DNA of 64,000 bases from Podospora comata. Its lineage: Eukaryota > Ascomycota > Sordariomycetes > Sordariales > Podosporaceae. The notes under the pieces were generated by a model that was not told the DNA's origin, searched no databases, and was given only the letters and a program-made list of their open reading frames with translations. This document shows, one piece after another, positions 55,179-64,000 of this stretch. The number at the start of each line of letters is the position of its first letter. Within the stretch, counting starts at the first letter, position 1. The stretch covers positions 434,001 to 498,000 of the forward strand of contig CP071493.1 in assembly GCA_017354895.1 (NCBI GenBank), read 5' to 3'. The position numbers and the translations under genes were made by a program.

Positions 55179-58100
55179 ATGGAGCGCCGAAATACCTCGA
55201 TGGCGCCTCCACCCTCGAGGGCCGGAGGCGCTGCCAGTCGATCGAGTATACGGCCACCAGCAACTCGAGGAGGAGCTAGACCAGGCGTAACGCGACACGC
55301 GTCTTCAGCGATGTCGCGACTTCAACGACCATCCTCACCAACCGAGTCGCTGATGTCGGTAGCAACGACAGCCACGGCAGGCGCTAAGCGCAAAGAACGC
55401 GATTTCGACCCCGACGATGGAGAGGCTACCAACATCAACGTTGTCGTGCGGTGCCGAGGGCGCAACGAGCGGGAGGTCAAGGAAAATAGCGCTGTGGTCG
55501 TTGGAACGGAAGCGACAAGAGGGAAAATTGTTGAACTGTCAATGGGTCCAAACGCGGTCAGCAACAAGACATACAATTTCGATCATGTTTTCTCGCAGGC
55601 GGCCGATCAGGTTATGGTGTTTGAGGATGTGGTGAAGCCGATTTTGGACGAGGTAAGGAGTGTCAGTAACGCGCCGGAGATATCCGCTGACCATGATACC
55701 ACGATGTGCAGATGATGTCTGGCTATAACTGCACAATTTTTGCCTACGGGCAGACGGGCACCGGCAAGACGTACACGATGTCAGGCGACATGACGGAAAC
55801 GATGGGCATGCTGTCTGATAATGCAGGCATCATTCCCCGAGTACTTCAAGCCCTGTTCGCTAAGCTCGAGCTGGAGGAGAAGGACCATTGTGTGCGCTGC
55901 TCCTTCATCGAACTGTACAACGAAGAACTACGGGATCTGCTCGGTACCGATGAGAGCACCAAGCTCAAGATTTACGACGATAACTCGAAGAAGGGCCACT
56001 CGACCACGATGGTTCAGGGAATGGAGGAAAGGCATATCTTGAGTGCGACGGACGGTCTCAAATGGCTCCAGGAGGGTAGTTTGAAGCGCCAGGTGGCAGC
56101 CACAAAGTGCAACGATCTCAGCAGCAGAAGTCATACCGTGTTTACGATCACTCTATATGCCAAGCGTCAAACGGGCGAGAATGGAGACGATTACTTGATG
56201 GCAGGCAAGCTGAATCTGGTCGATCTGGCTGGTAGCGAGAATATTCAACGATCCGGAGCAGAGAACAAGCGCGCTGCTGAGGCGGGACTTATCAACAAGA
56301 GTTTGCTTACCCTTGGGCGAGTAATCAACGCCCTAGTCGATCGAAGCCCTCATATCCCATACAGAGAGTCGAAGCTTACTCGTCTACTGCAAGACTCGCT
56401 AGGTGGACGGACAAAGACATGCATTATTGCCACAATATCGCCAGCAAAGGTCAACCTTGAAGAAACGATATCAACACTGGATTATGCGTTCAGAGCAAAG
56501 AATATCCGAAACAAACCACAGCTCAATGCGTTGATCAACAAAAAGACACTGTTGCGAGACTTTACCACCGAGATTGAACGGTTGAAAGGCGAGCTCATCG
56601 CCACCCGTCAACGAAACGGTGTCTATCTATCGAACGATGCGTACGAAGAATTGACAGTGCAGAACGAGTCTCGCAGAATCTTAACGGAGGAGCAAGCTGC
56701 CAAGATAGAGACTTTGGAAAACAACCTGCGCAACAAGGTGCAGGAGCTGTTTTCCCTGACATCGAGCTTCGTGGGACTGAAGAAGGACCACGAGGGAACA
56801 CTGGGACAATTGGACGATACCAAGGGCGTTCTGGAGCAGACCGAGATAGTGTTGGCGGCTACCAGGAAGGGACTGGCGGAGGAGACACATATTCGAAAAG
56901 CACACCAGGCAACCGAACAGCGGTTGACAGCTGTTAGCAACGAGCTCCTCAACTATCTTGGGAGGACTGTTAATGACGTCGATGGCTTGCATGCAAAGAA
57001 CCAACGAAAGTCGGATCTTCATGATTTCAACCGGGAAACATGGGGCATAGCACAGGCTCATGTCACGGATATCACGGAGATGGTGGAAAGTCGCATCGCG
57101 CAGTTCCGAAAAGGGCAGGAGGACCACATTTCGAATATTTCCGGCCGTATGCAGGATTTTGTCCAGGAAGAGCTTGAAAAGCTGACAAGCACACAAAACT
57201 TTCTTGACGAAAACCTGGCTTTGTTCACCGAATCCAAGCAACATCTGTTAGAAAGGAAACAGCAATCCAAGGAGGAGATGGATTCAGTACTCGAGGAGAT
57301 CAAGGTTGTGCGAGACAATGTGAAGCAAAGGGTTGGTGAAAGCCTCCAAGCCATTGCTGGTGCTGCGGAGAAGATTGCTGGAGATGTCCTTAGCGAGCTG
57401 AGCACCTTCCACAACCAGCTCCACACGTCTTACAGCTCTCTTGGGAAGGAATTCAAGGGGATATTTGAAGAGCTTTTGGGGAATATCAGTGCTCAAAAGG
57501 CAGAGTCTGATAGGCTCAGACAAGAACTGGAGGCAGCAACGCAGACGATCGTTGAGTCTAACGAGTCCGTGTCGGACAGGATACAGGAGGTTTTGGAGGA
57601 GGAGAGGAAACAAGCGGCCATTGAAAGGCAACAGTTGTTGTCACAGATCACTAGGCTTATCAACTCGCAGGCTCAGCTGCAGGAGTCTCGGTTGGTTGAT
57701 AAGGCGTCTACTATCCAGGACAGCATCAAGGACACAAATAAGACGTTCAAGAGCAACGTTGCGGGTTACAGAGAGGGTATGAACGCATGGAACGCCAAGG
57801 ATAGCCAGCTTCTGGAGGAGATTGCGCAGTCGAGAGATGTGCTCAAGACAAGGCTTAAGGATGACTGGACGGTATGTTATTTTCTGCAAGTTAATCAGGG
57901 ACTGGCACTGACGTTTTCCAGGCTGCGAACAAGCATAGTACATCGATCCAGGAGACGACCAAATCTGTACATGCAGAGACCGTTCGTGTTGTCGACGAGC
58001 AGCTGGAAGATCTCGACGTTCAAATGCAAGATCTCGACGACTTTGTCACCCGCGCCAAGTCCTACAATGCCCAGCAGAGCGAGCACCTTTCCGAAGCCGT

Positions 58101-58863
58101 ATCAAATCTTAACAACACTGTTGAGCAGTCCTTTGATAACATTTCCGGACATTGTAAAGCGACGTTCGGCAGAGTTGAGGATCTTGGTCAGCAGATGGAA
58201 GTCGATGTCCAGCGATTCCACAACGCCCTCGCGCCCCTCGACGAAGAGGTTATTCAGCCACTGTCGGAGCTCAGAGAGGACATCAGGGCCACCGAGTTCA
58301 AAGAGTACGAGCCGACGGGGACAACTCCCCCGAAGGTCCAGTACCAGTACCCCACCGAACTTCCTCAGACAGCCGACCACGCCGCTTTGTTGGCTGATAT
58401 GCGCGATGCTCCAACACCGAGCAGAGGCGCCCCCGTCAGCAGCGTTCTGCCCAACGTCGGCTTCACACCACCATCAGCTGTCAGAACGCCCTCCCGCCTG
58501 TCAGTTGGATTAGCTTCCCCGAGCCGTTTCTCGGAAAGCGCTAGCAAGATCCCTCCCGGTGGAAGTCTTCGAGAAGTCAACCCCAACGTGCCGTCCAGCG
58601 CTACGACCCCCAACAACACCAACGCTCAGGTTTTCGATTCGGCATCTAGTGTTTTGTCGCTTCCGACTGTTAAGGAGGACGGGGACGACGATGTGACGAT
58701 TACCAAGCTCAAGGCACCCACAGCTACTGGTCCGCCAAGGACGAGGTCGTCGAGGTTGGCGAGGAAGCCGATGGGCGGGGTGGGACAGGGACCGGAAAAC
58801 ATTCCGCCTCCTGCGGCTGCGATGAGGAGTTCGACTAGGAGGAAGAGTCCGCGGTTGAGGTGA
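55179..58863 (+). CDS. Kinesin-5 motor protein (BimC/Cut7/Eg5)
   Basis: Exons 55179-55652, 55712-57871 and 57922-58863 encode 1191 residues. An N-terminal Ser/Pro-rich tail is followed by the motor (about 82-425): NVVVRCRGRNEREV, P-loop GQTGTGKT (171-178), NDLSSRSHTVF switch I, LVDLAGSEN switch II, and NKSLLTLGRVINALV. A long coiled-coil stalk follows. The C-terminal BimC box is at about 1008-1022 (PTGTTPPKVQYQYP), with Thr1013 the expected Cdk1 site. The tail has a KEN-less, Arg-rich end (RRKSPRLR). It is a homotetramer that slides antiparallel microtubules apart in the mitotic spindle. The second intron must be removed to keep the stalk: read-through gives unrelated sequence. Confidence 0.96.
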
Positions 58864-59267
58864 TTTGGGCTAACCATTCGTTCTTCGTTTTCTTTTGTGG
58901 TATTGGTTTTGATTGTATGGAGTTGGGAGGAATTGTGAGTTGGTGGGTGAATAGGTATATAGTGGCTATTACTGAGGGTCTTCGGTGATGAAAAGGGGCA
59001 GGGTGGGAGGAAAAGTAGGACAAGTTGTTGTTGTTGTTGTTGTTGTTGGTTGTTGGCTACTACTCATTATGGGTTAGGATTGTATATGGTTTTTTTGCTG
59101 CTGGTTTTTTCCTTCACTCGAAGGCAAAGCAACTGATACCCCCTTTTTGTCGAGTTAAATATGGATTGTTACACGTCGGTGTGGATGGTCGGGTTCGTTT
59201 ATATGAAAGTGAAAGAAGTTTTGTATATTTTCTATCAAACTCTCATCATTGTGCAAATTTGGTCTGA
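58864..59267. other. Convergent 3' region of kinesin-5 and HAD genes
   Basis: Contains a (GTT)8-type microsatellite at about 59021-59048. T-rich on the plus strand near 59089-59112. No gene. Confidence 0.5.
59021..59048. repeat. (GTT)n microsatellite
   Basis: About nine GTT units downstream of the kinesin-5 stop codon. Confidence 0.85.
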
Positions 59268-60068
59268 TCAGTTTTGCTCCTTTTCCAACTCGGCAAACTG
59301 TCTTTCCACCTCTTCGGCAAAATCTCCCAAGGTCTCAAACGTCCACTCGAAGGCTACCTTGCCCTCGCGGGACAGCTCCTCCAGGTTGCCGCCCGTGCCG
59401 TAGTTCTTGGGATCAGTCCCCCCTCGCGCGATAAACACGCTCCTTAACCCGACCTCCTTGGCAGGCACATGATCAGCCGTCAGACTCCTCGCCACATGGA
59501 GCAGTTCCCCTTTGGCCTTATCCACCCCCAGCTCCTCCCTGGCGTGTTTGAACAGGTACTCAAAGTTATGCAGGGAGGGTTTGTAGCTCCCGATTTTTTG
59601 CGCGGTGTACACCGCATCAAATCTCACCCTGCCCTTCAGGGAATTGCTGATCGTTGATGCGATGTTGTCGTCGTTGACGTTGGAGAGGACAATGAGCTTG
59701 TAGTGCTTGGCGAGAATTTGCAGCGCTTGGATGGTGTCGGGGAAGGGAGACCAGCGGCCAGGTCCGGAGCCTGCGTTGAGGGCGTCGGACTCGTCAAAGG
59801 GGACGTTGACCTCGCGGGCTAGGAGGCGGAAGCATTCGGAGAGGGTGAGGTTGTAGGGGAGGGTGGGCTGGGTTTTCCAGAGGTGGACTTGGTGGTGGTC
59901 GAAGCGTTGGACTGCGGAGAGGGGGGTTGCGTTGAGGGGGTGGGAAGGGGGGAGTTGGGAGGTTATGGGGGTGAGGTCGGTGGTGAGGCCGGTTTCCCAG
60001 TCTATGAGGGTGCCGTAGCAGTCGAAGGAGAGGGCTTTGAAGGTTGTGAGGGGGGGTGGTGGTGACAT
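59268..60068 (-). CDS. HAD-superfamily hydrolase, type II 2-haloacid dehalogenase-like
   Basis: From ATG 60068 one exon encodes 266 residues; the frame runs 29 codons further upstream to an ATG at 60155, but the family start is MSPPPPLTTFKALSFDCYGT. Motif I FDCYGTLIDWE has Cys in place of the second usual Asp, as is typical for haloacid dehalogenases (nucleophile FD, then xYGT). Motif II VLSNVND, motif III Lys in IGSYKPSLHNF, and the acidic motif IV is reduced to HVARSLTADHVPAKEVGLRS. The reaction would be hydrolysis of a C-halogen or phosphoester bond; true substrates of fungal members are mostly unknown. Confidence 0.9.
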   Translation of the reverse strand: MSPPPPLTTFKALSFDCYGTLIDWETGLTTDLTPITSQLPPSHPLNATPLSAVQRFDHHQVHLWKTQPTLPYNLTLSECFRLLAREVNVPFDESDALNAGSGPGRWSPFPDTIQALQILAKHYKLIVLSNVNDDNIASTISNSLKGRVRFDAVYTAQKIGSYKPSLHNFEYLFKHAREELGVDKAKGELLHVARSLTADHVPAKEVGLRSVFIARGGTDPKNYGTGGNLEELSREGKVAFEWTFETLGDFAEEVERQFAELEKEQN

Positions 60069-60697
60069 TGTGGGTGAGTGAGGGGATAGTGAGAGTGAGA
60101 CGCTGAGTTGGAGGGGTGATGACGGAGACTTTGAACTTTGAGGCAGAGGAAGCAATTAGAGGTTTATATGAAAGTGCCAATGGGCATCATGTTGATGATA
60201 TCATGTGTTACCTTATTGCCGGTCAAGAGGATCTCGCCTACAATGTACACCCGCACTATCACCGTACATGTCCAGGCACTTGACCTGATTTGGGCCGGCG
60301 AGCAACAGTCTTGCAGTTTGCATCATTAGCTTCCCCTTTCACTGGCCGGGCGACTCACACCTGCCTTCCTGTTCCGGCTGCAACGCTCCCAATAATTGTG
60401 GGCTCGACCTCTCCTACATGTCTTCTGAACCCCTTCCTTCGATAACCACCACGGTGTTAAAACGGACATACAACGCCACACGGATATAAGCGCACGCCAT
60501 TTTCCAACAAGGCGCGCCCAGAACAATGCGTATCCACATATATGTTAACAACTTAGTTTCCTCGATCGCGAGCATCATGAAAAGCGCATGTTTTCCCGTG
60601 GACGAAGTGCAAAAAATGGAAGGACCCCTCGCTCGCTCCTTCCAATTGTCATCAGCATTAAGTGCTATCACGACATCACATCTCCAACAAATCATAC
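60069..60697. other. Intergenic region before tRNA-Leu(AAG)
   Basis: No supported gene. Small frames on both strands lack motifs. Confidence 0.4.
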
Positions 60698-60809
60698 GGT
60701 GAGATGGCCGAGCGGTCTAAGGCGCCACGTTAAGGTCTTCCTTAATCAACATCTTCTAGCAAAGATTCCGTGGTCCGAAAGGGCGTGGGTTCGAATCCCA
60801 CTCTCATCA
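60698..60809 (+). tRNA. tRNA-Leu(AAG) with a 32-nt intron
   Basis: Acceptor GGTGAGA/TCTCATC, A box TGGCCGAGCGG, anticodon stem CCACG/CGTGG with anticodon AAG at 60732-60734. An intron of about 32 nt (60736-60767) follows base 37. The long variable arm and B box GGTTCGAATC are canonical. A34 is expected to become inosine, reading CUU, CUC and CUA. A T-run (60837-60848, twelve T) 28 bp downstream fits an RNA polymerase III terminator. Confidence 0.95.
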
Positions 60810-61120
60810 TACTCTTTTGCCACATTCTCCAGTGCTTTTTTTTTTTTTGCATTCTCCACTTTATGTGCTCTTGCAAACCTGATTCATGGCTGGGATGTGT
60901 GTGGTGATGGTGCATCTTTTTGTCTTGATTTGAGAGCTTGCCGGGGCTTGATATGGCAAGTATGGATATATGAGAGATCAGACCAACTCGACGAGGCACC
61001 AAATCAATGAGAACATGCGAGACTTATACATTGTGTGTCGTTACTTCTAAATGCTTTGAGGGGAATCATTTTGTAAACCTTTCTAACCCGAGTTCAGCCT
61101 TGAACGCCGTATATGCTTTT
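60810..61120. other. Intergenic region between tRNA-Leu(AAG) and SAM37
   Basis: Apart from the T-run nothing is seen; it includes the 3' flank of the SAM37 gene. Confidence 0.4.
60837..60848 (+). terminator. Poly-T pol III terminator of tRNA-Leu(AAG)
   Basis: A run of T of about 12 bases lies 28 bp after the tRNA end. RNA polymerase III stops at runs of four or more T. The run lies a little further than usual. Confidence 0.5.
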
Positions 61121-62413
61121 TCATAGTTCATCAAACATGCTTGAGAGAAACGCCCCAGCGGCACCCAAGCCACCCACTGCGAGAACAGGCTGATCCCATC
61201 GTTGTACCAAGGCTCCGAATCGTGGCAAGGTCTGCCAATACCAGATAGCAGCGCCCATTGTGAGAGCTGTTATCCCAAGTCCTGCGAAGACAAGTCTGTC
61301 CCGACTAGGCCCCTGTTTGACGCCTTTGTATTCCAGCACTTGTCTCCTCCTCTTTTCAGCCCACCACCTTCTCCACACCTCTCCGATCCACGGCACTTCA
61401 TACATAACTCCATGCCCAAGTCTCTGGTAAAGCTTGAGCCCTAAACCATGTGCCTCCGTCCCCTCGTCGACCCAAGGCAAACTCTCCCATCCTCTTGGCC
61501 CAGGACCAAAAGTCTCCCTCGCACAGTCTTCCACAAACTCAACCAGCCTCGTATACTTTTGCCTTGTCACCTCCGCCAACCACCTCCTCGGCACCCCCTC
61601 ATCAACAATCATCAAACTAACCCACCCCAACACAGCACACCTCGCCCCTATCGTCAACTTGGCCCACTCAACCTCCCCAATAACATCCAGCACATCCTTG
61701 GCCAACCCCTCCAACTTAATTCTCCTCTTCTCCTCCGGCGTCATAACCTCCCCAACTGTACTCGGCCCCCTCGTCAAACTAGCCGGGATGGATATCCACC
61801 CCGCCCTCCTCGCAGCAGCAGCTTCTTGTTCTTCCTTTTCCGTCTCGACGTCCGTGTCAAGCGATGACATGCCTAGGTGTTCCGCCCGGGCAGACATTGT
61901 CTGTCGGAGCTGGGCTGGTTCTGTCCATGGCAGCGGCATAGGCAGGATCTTGCTGTAGGCTGGGCGGGTGCTCGCTGCCCAGTTGGCGGAGGAGACGTAG
62001 AGGTAGAGGGCTATGAGGGGGGTTGCGTTGGCGGATAGGAATGTGGTGTAGGCTTTGCTGTCGGCTTGGATGGTGGGTGTTGGGGGTGGGAAGGTGGCAT
62101 CGTGGAAGGAGGGTGGGGGGTGGGTTTGGAGGTGGCGGTGGATGGAGGTGTAGCCTGATATCCAAGTTCGGGTGGATGGGTCGTGGAGGGCGGGGAGGTG
62201 GTCTGTTTATTTGTGTGAGTTAGTTCTAGTTTCTAGAAAGGAGGGAATGGCAGGGCCAAACATACGGGTTGGTACAGCTGAGGGGCTGGATTGTATGAGT
62301 TGGTAATCGGCTTTACTTGTGGTCTGAGCGAGATACGCGATGGCGGCGATACACTCTGCATCGATGGACGGCAGCCCGAAGGCAGGGCCCCAGACGTAAA
62401 GCTGGAGGGCCAT
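61121..62413 (-). CDS. SAM37: SAM complex subunit Sam37 (metaxin family)
   Basis: Exons 62266-62413 and 61121-62202 encode 409 residues. The start MALQLYVWGPAFGLPSIDAE is the GST-like metaxin/Tom37 N-terminus. The splice (donor GTATGT, acceptor AACAG) joins AVPT-HHLPALHDPSTRTWISGY. The middle has SKAYTTFLSANATPLIALYLYVSS and AYSKILPMPLPW; the C-terminal part has a helical domain and two hydrophobic segments (VFAGLGITALTMGAAIWYW and VLAVGGLGAAGAFLSSMF) that anchor it in the outer mitochondrial membrane. With Sam50 and Sam35 it inserts beta-barrel proteins. The whole length and order match fungal Sam37. Mic60 at 38-40 kb is a physical partner of this complex in other fungi. Confidence 0.88.
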
Positions 62414-64000
62414 GATACTGATTTTTCAGAATAATGCACCCACCAGTCGTAAATAATTTACGTCGCGCACCTCAATGACCAACAGCTTGGAGCGTGTTGA
62501 GAGAATGCACGTCCTCACGTGGCGATAAGAGCTTACCCCTCCATTCAGGGTCCTGATAAACTGGACATTTTCCAGAAAACACCAGGGCTTTGGTTTCGGA
62601 AATCGTAAATTCAGAGTGTGGGGAGATTTCGTTCCCGCTCTTGCCGCTGCGCCCAAACGACTCCACCAGCACCGCCCGGGAGAGATCATCGGCACCAGAT
62701 GCATTGTCAGCATGAACCCCAATTTCACTCGTTTCAGCATCCCACACTTCCTCTCCGATCTCGTTCCTGTCACTTCTTCTTCCTGTCAACTTGAAGCGAT
62801 GCGCGTGATCAACCTCAAACCAGACTACCTAGAGCTCCGTAAAACAAAATACCTCAAAGGCTCTGGTCGGCAGAAACCGAGTTTCATGTGCCCGAGATCG
62901 CATCAATCACAGCTGCCAAAAACCTGTCAATGACGTATCTCCCTTCTTGTCAAGCACACTTCAACCCCTGGGATCTAGCCTCTTTTTCCCTTCTTGGCCA
63001 CTTTTGTTGCGCCTCGGCAACCACCACTACCACCACTGAGCACTGATCACCGCCGAGCCCAAAAGTTCCGACAGACAAGAATGCAACCAAACTTCGCTCC
63101 TCCAAAGAAAGAAGCGCCCCTTTCCCAAAAGGGGCAAAAAGGGGACAGTTCCATTTTTGACAATGTCGCTTTCCATTTTCGTTCAGCTTCAACCATGCCT
63201 CATCAAGACAAGACTCAATCTCGTGAGCACAAACCACCCCCAGGAAAATGGTCAGTCTTGGGGAGTCTTGGAGGGTCTTGGACCAGCGCTTGGTATCATC
63301 GTCTGCTCGTAAAAGTCGCCAGTCTCAGTCAGGAGGACGACATATCAACCCCGAACTCCGTTCCCGTTCGCAGGCCACGTTTCCGCCCGAATCTATCCGC
63401 TACCCGAGATCAGCTGCTCCATTCACAAGTGCTTCCTCTTGAACCCTCAACCACTGATGATCCTACGGGGCATCAAATAGATGGTTGGGCTTGGCTCCTC
63501 CCCCTTCGGCTTCGGATGTGGGGGATTGGTGGTTAGGCGGAGGATGCTACTGCACGAAATAATTTAACAAACATGCAGGTCATGGTCTTGAAGGCCTCAA
63601 CATCGAGCCACTTTTGGGGTGGAAGAGTCAAGTAAAGTAGTACGATGTGTGGGATGATGTCGTCGTGGCCTCCCCTTGGGGATCACATTCAGAAGGTAGG
63701 AAATATACCCGATCAGGACAACCCGAGCCGACCTGGAAATTGCTGCAGAGGCACACACAGCCTCCCTCTTTGGTGGTGATGGTGGTTGGCTGAGTCGTCT
63801 CATCTTGAGAAGCAGCGAAAGCAACGCTGGTGACAGTGACAACAAATGCCGCCCGATCGACCGATATGCCCGCCGTCCGATGGCCGATCTCGTCTGCCTG
63901 ATGAAAACCGTATCCACGTGGGTGAGCTGTTGTTGAAAGAGGAAAAGTGAGAAGAGCCCCTCTTTGACATGTGCTCGCGATGATGGGGTCCCCATTTCAT
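62414..64000. other. Window end, no convincing gene
   Basis: The first part is the SAM37 upstream region. A frame at 63198-63536 (MPHQDKTQSREHKPPPGKW...) is the only candidate: it starts in reasonable context but has no domain and may continue by splicing. Frames on the minus strand at 63597-63995 are basic and Ser-rich without a recognisable domain. Confidence 0.4.
63198..63536 (+). CDS. Possible hypothetical small protein
   Basis: The frame from ATG 63198 gives about 112 residues and ends at a TAG. The first 20 are charged and Pro-rich (DKTQSREHKPPPGKW); there is no domain, signal peptide or coiled coil. A GTCAGT donor-like site at 63252 and CAG at 63287 could define a 36-bp intron, which is too short for this genome. 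Low confidence. Confidence 0.2.
   Translation, partial: PHQDKTQSREHKPPPGKWSVLGSLGGSWTSAWYHRLLVKVASLSQEDDISTPNSVPVRRPRFRPNLSATRDQLLHSQVLPLEPSTTDDPTGHQIDGWAWLLPLRLRMWGIGG

Noticed and set aside
1-64000. Virus-like elements, LTR pairs, Polintons, LINE or DNA transposon open frames
   Set aside because: No reverse transcriptase, integrase, transposase or capsid-type frame was recognised. No long terminal repeats were seen by eye. The J-domain fragment and minisatellites do not show element ends.

Overview
The window looks like nuclear DNA of a filamentous ascomycete, most likely a Sordariomycete and perhaps Sordariales. Evidence: genes carry a few short introns (about 50-100 bp) with GT...AG ends and CTAAC-type branch points; tRNA-Leu and tRNA-Gln genes carry introns; protein families are typical of Pezizomycotina (WSC lectin, beta-mannosidase B, xylitol dehydrogenase, MICOS Mic60, Sam37, BimC kinesin). 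The lineage is inferred from family resemblance only. No virus-like element, rRNA or CRISPR array was seen.

Layout. 1-6.5 kb: the 3' part of a protein kinase gene, a Nudix hydrolase of the YJR142W type, and a secreted four-WSC-domain protein. 6.9-15.5 kb is a gene-poor accessory stretch. It holds one intact and three damaged members of an unrecognised coiled-coil family (6989-12457), a tRNA-Leu(UAA), and a head-to-head... rather, inward-facing pair of relic genes for small secreted betagamma-crystallin-like proteins (13363-13936 plus, 14992-15491 minus). 17.4-24.4 kb: a D-2-hydroxyacid dehydrogenase, a dsRNA-binding-like protein, a short-chain dehydrogenase and a Rab4-like GTPase.

25.6-30.4 kb holds two convergent carbohydrate genes, cytosolic-type beta-mannosidase and xylitol dehydrogenase, with a relic of a J-domain gene between them. 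31.6-33.1 kb has a tRNA-Leu(CAG) and a poorly resolved hypothetical gene. 33.4-37.3 kb has two tandem folylpolyglutamate synthase paralogues, one without and one with a mitochondrial-type leader. Then come Mic60 (37.9-40.1 kb), a Rab5/Vps21 GTPase, and a Sac1 phosphoinositide phosphatase sharing its upstream region with Rab5.

45.5-64 kb: tRNA-Gln(UUG), a 1257-residue disordered protein with a hydrophobic tail, a J-domain coiled-coil protein bracketed by degenerate minisatellite tracts, a PHAF1/UPF0183 protein divergent from kinesin-5, a HAD-family hydrolase, tRNA-Leu(AAG), and Sam37. The last 1.6 kb has no convincing gene.

Themes. The housekeeping genes serve membrane traffic and phosphoinositides (Rab4, Rab5, Sac1, PHAF1), mitochondria (Mic60, Sam37, possibly FPGS-2) and plant-polysaccharide sugar use (beta-mannosidase, xylitol dehydrogenase). 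The least explained part is the coiled-coil family at 7-12.5 kb. All exon boundaries are read by eye from splice signals and frame, and have not been checked against transcripts.
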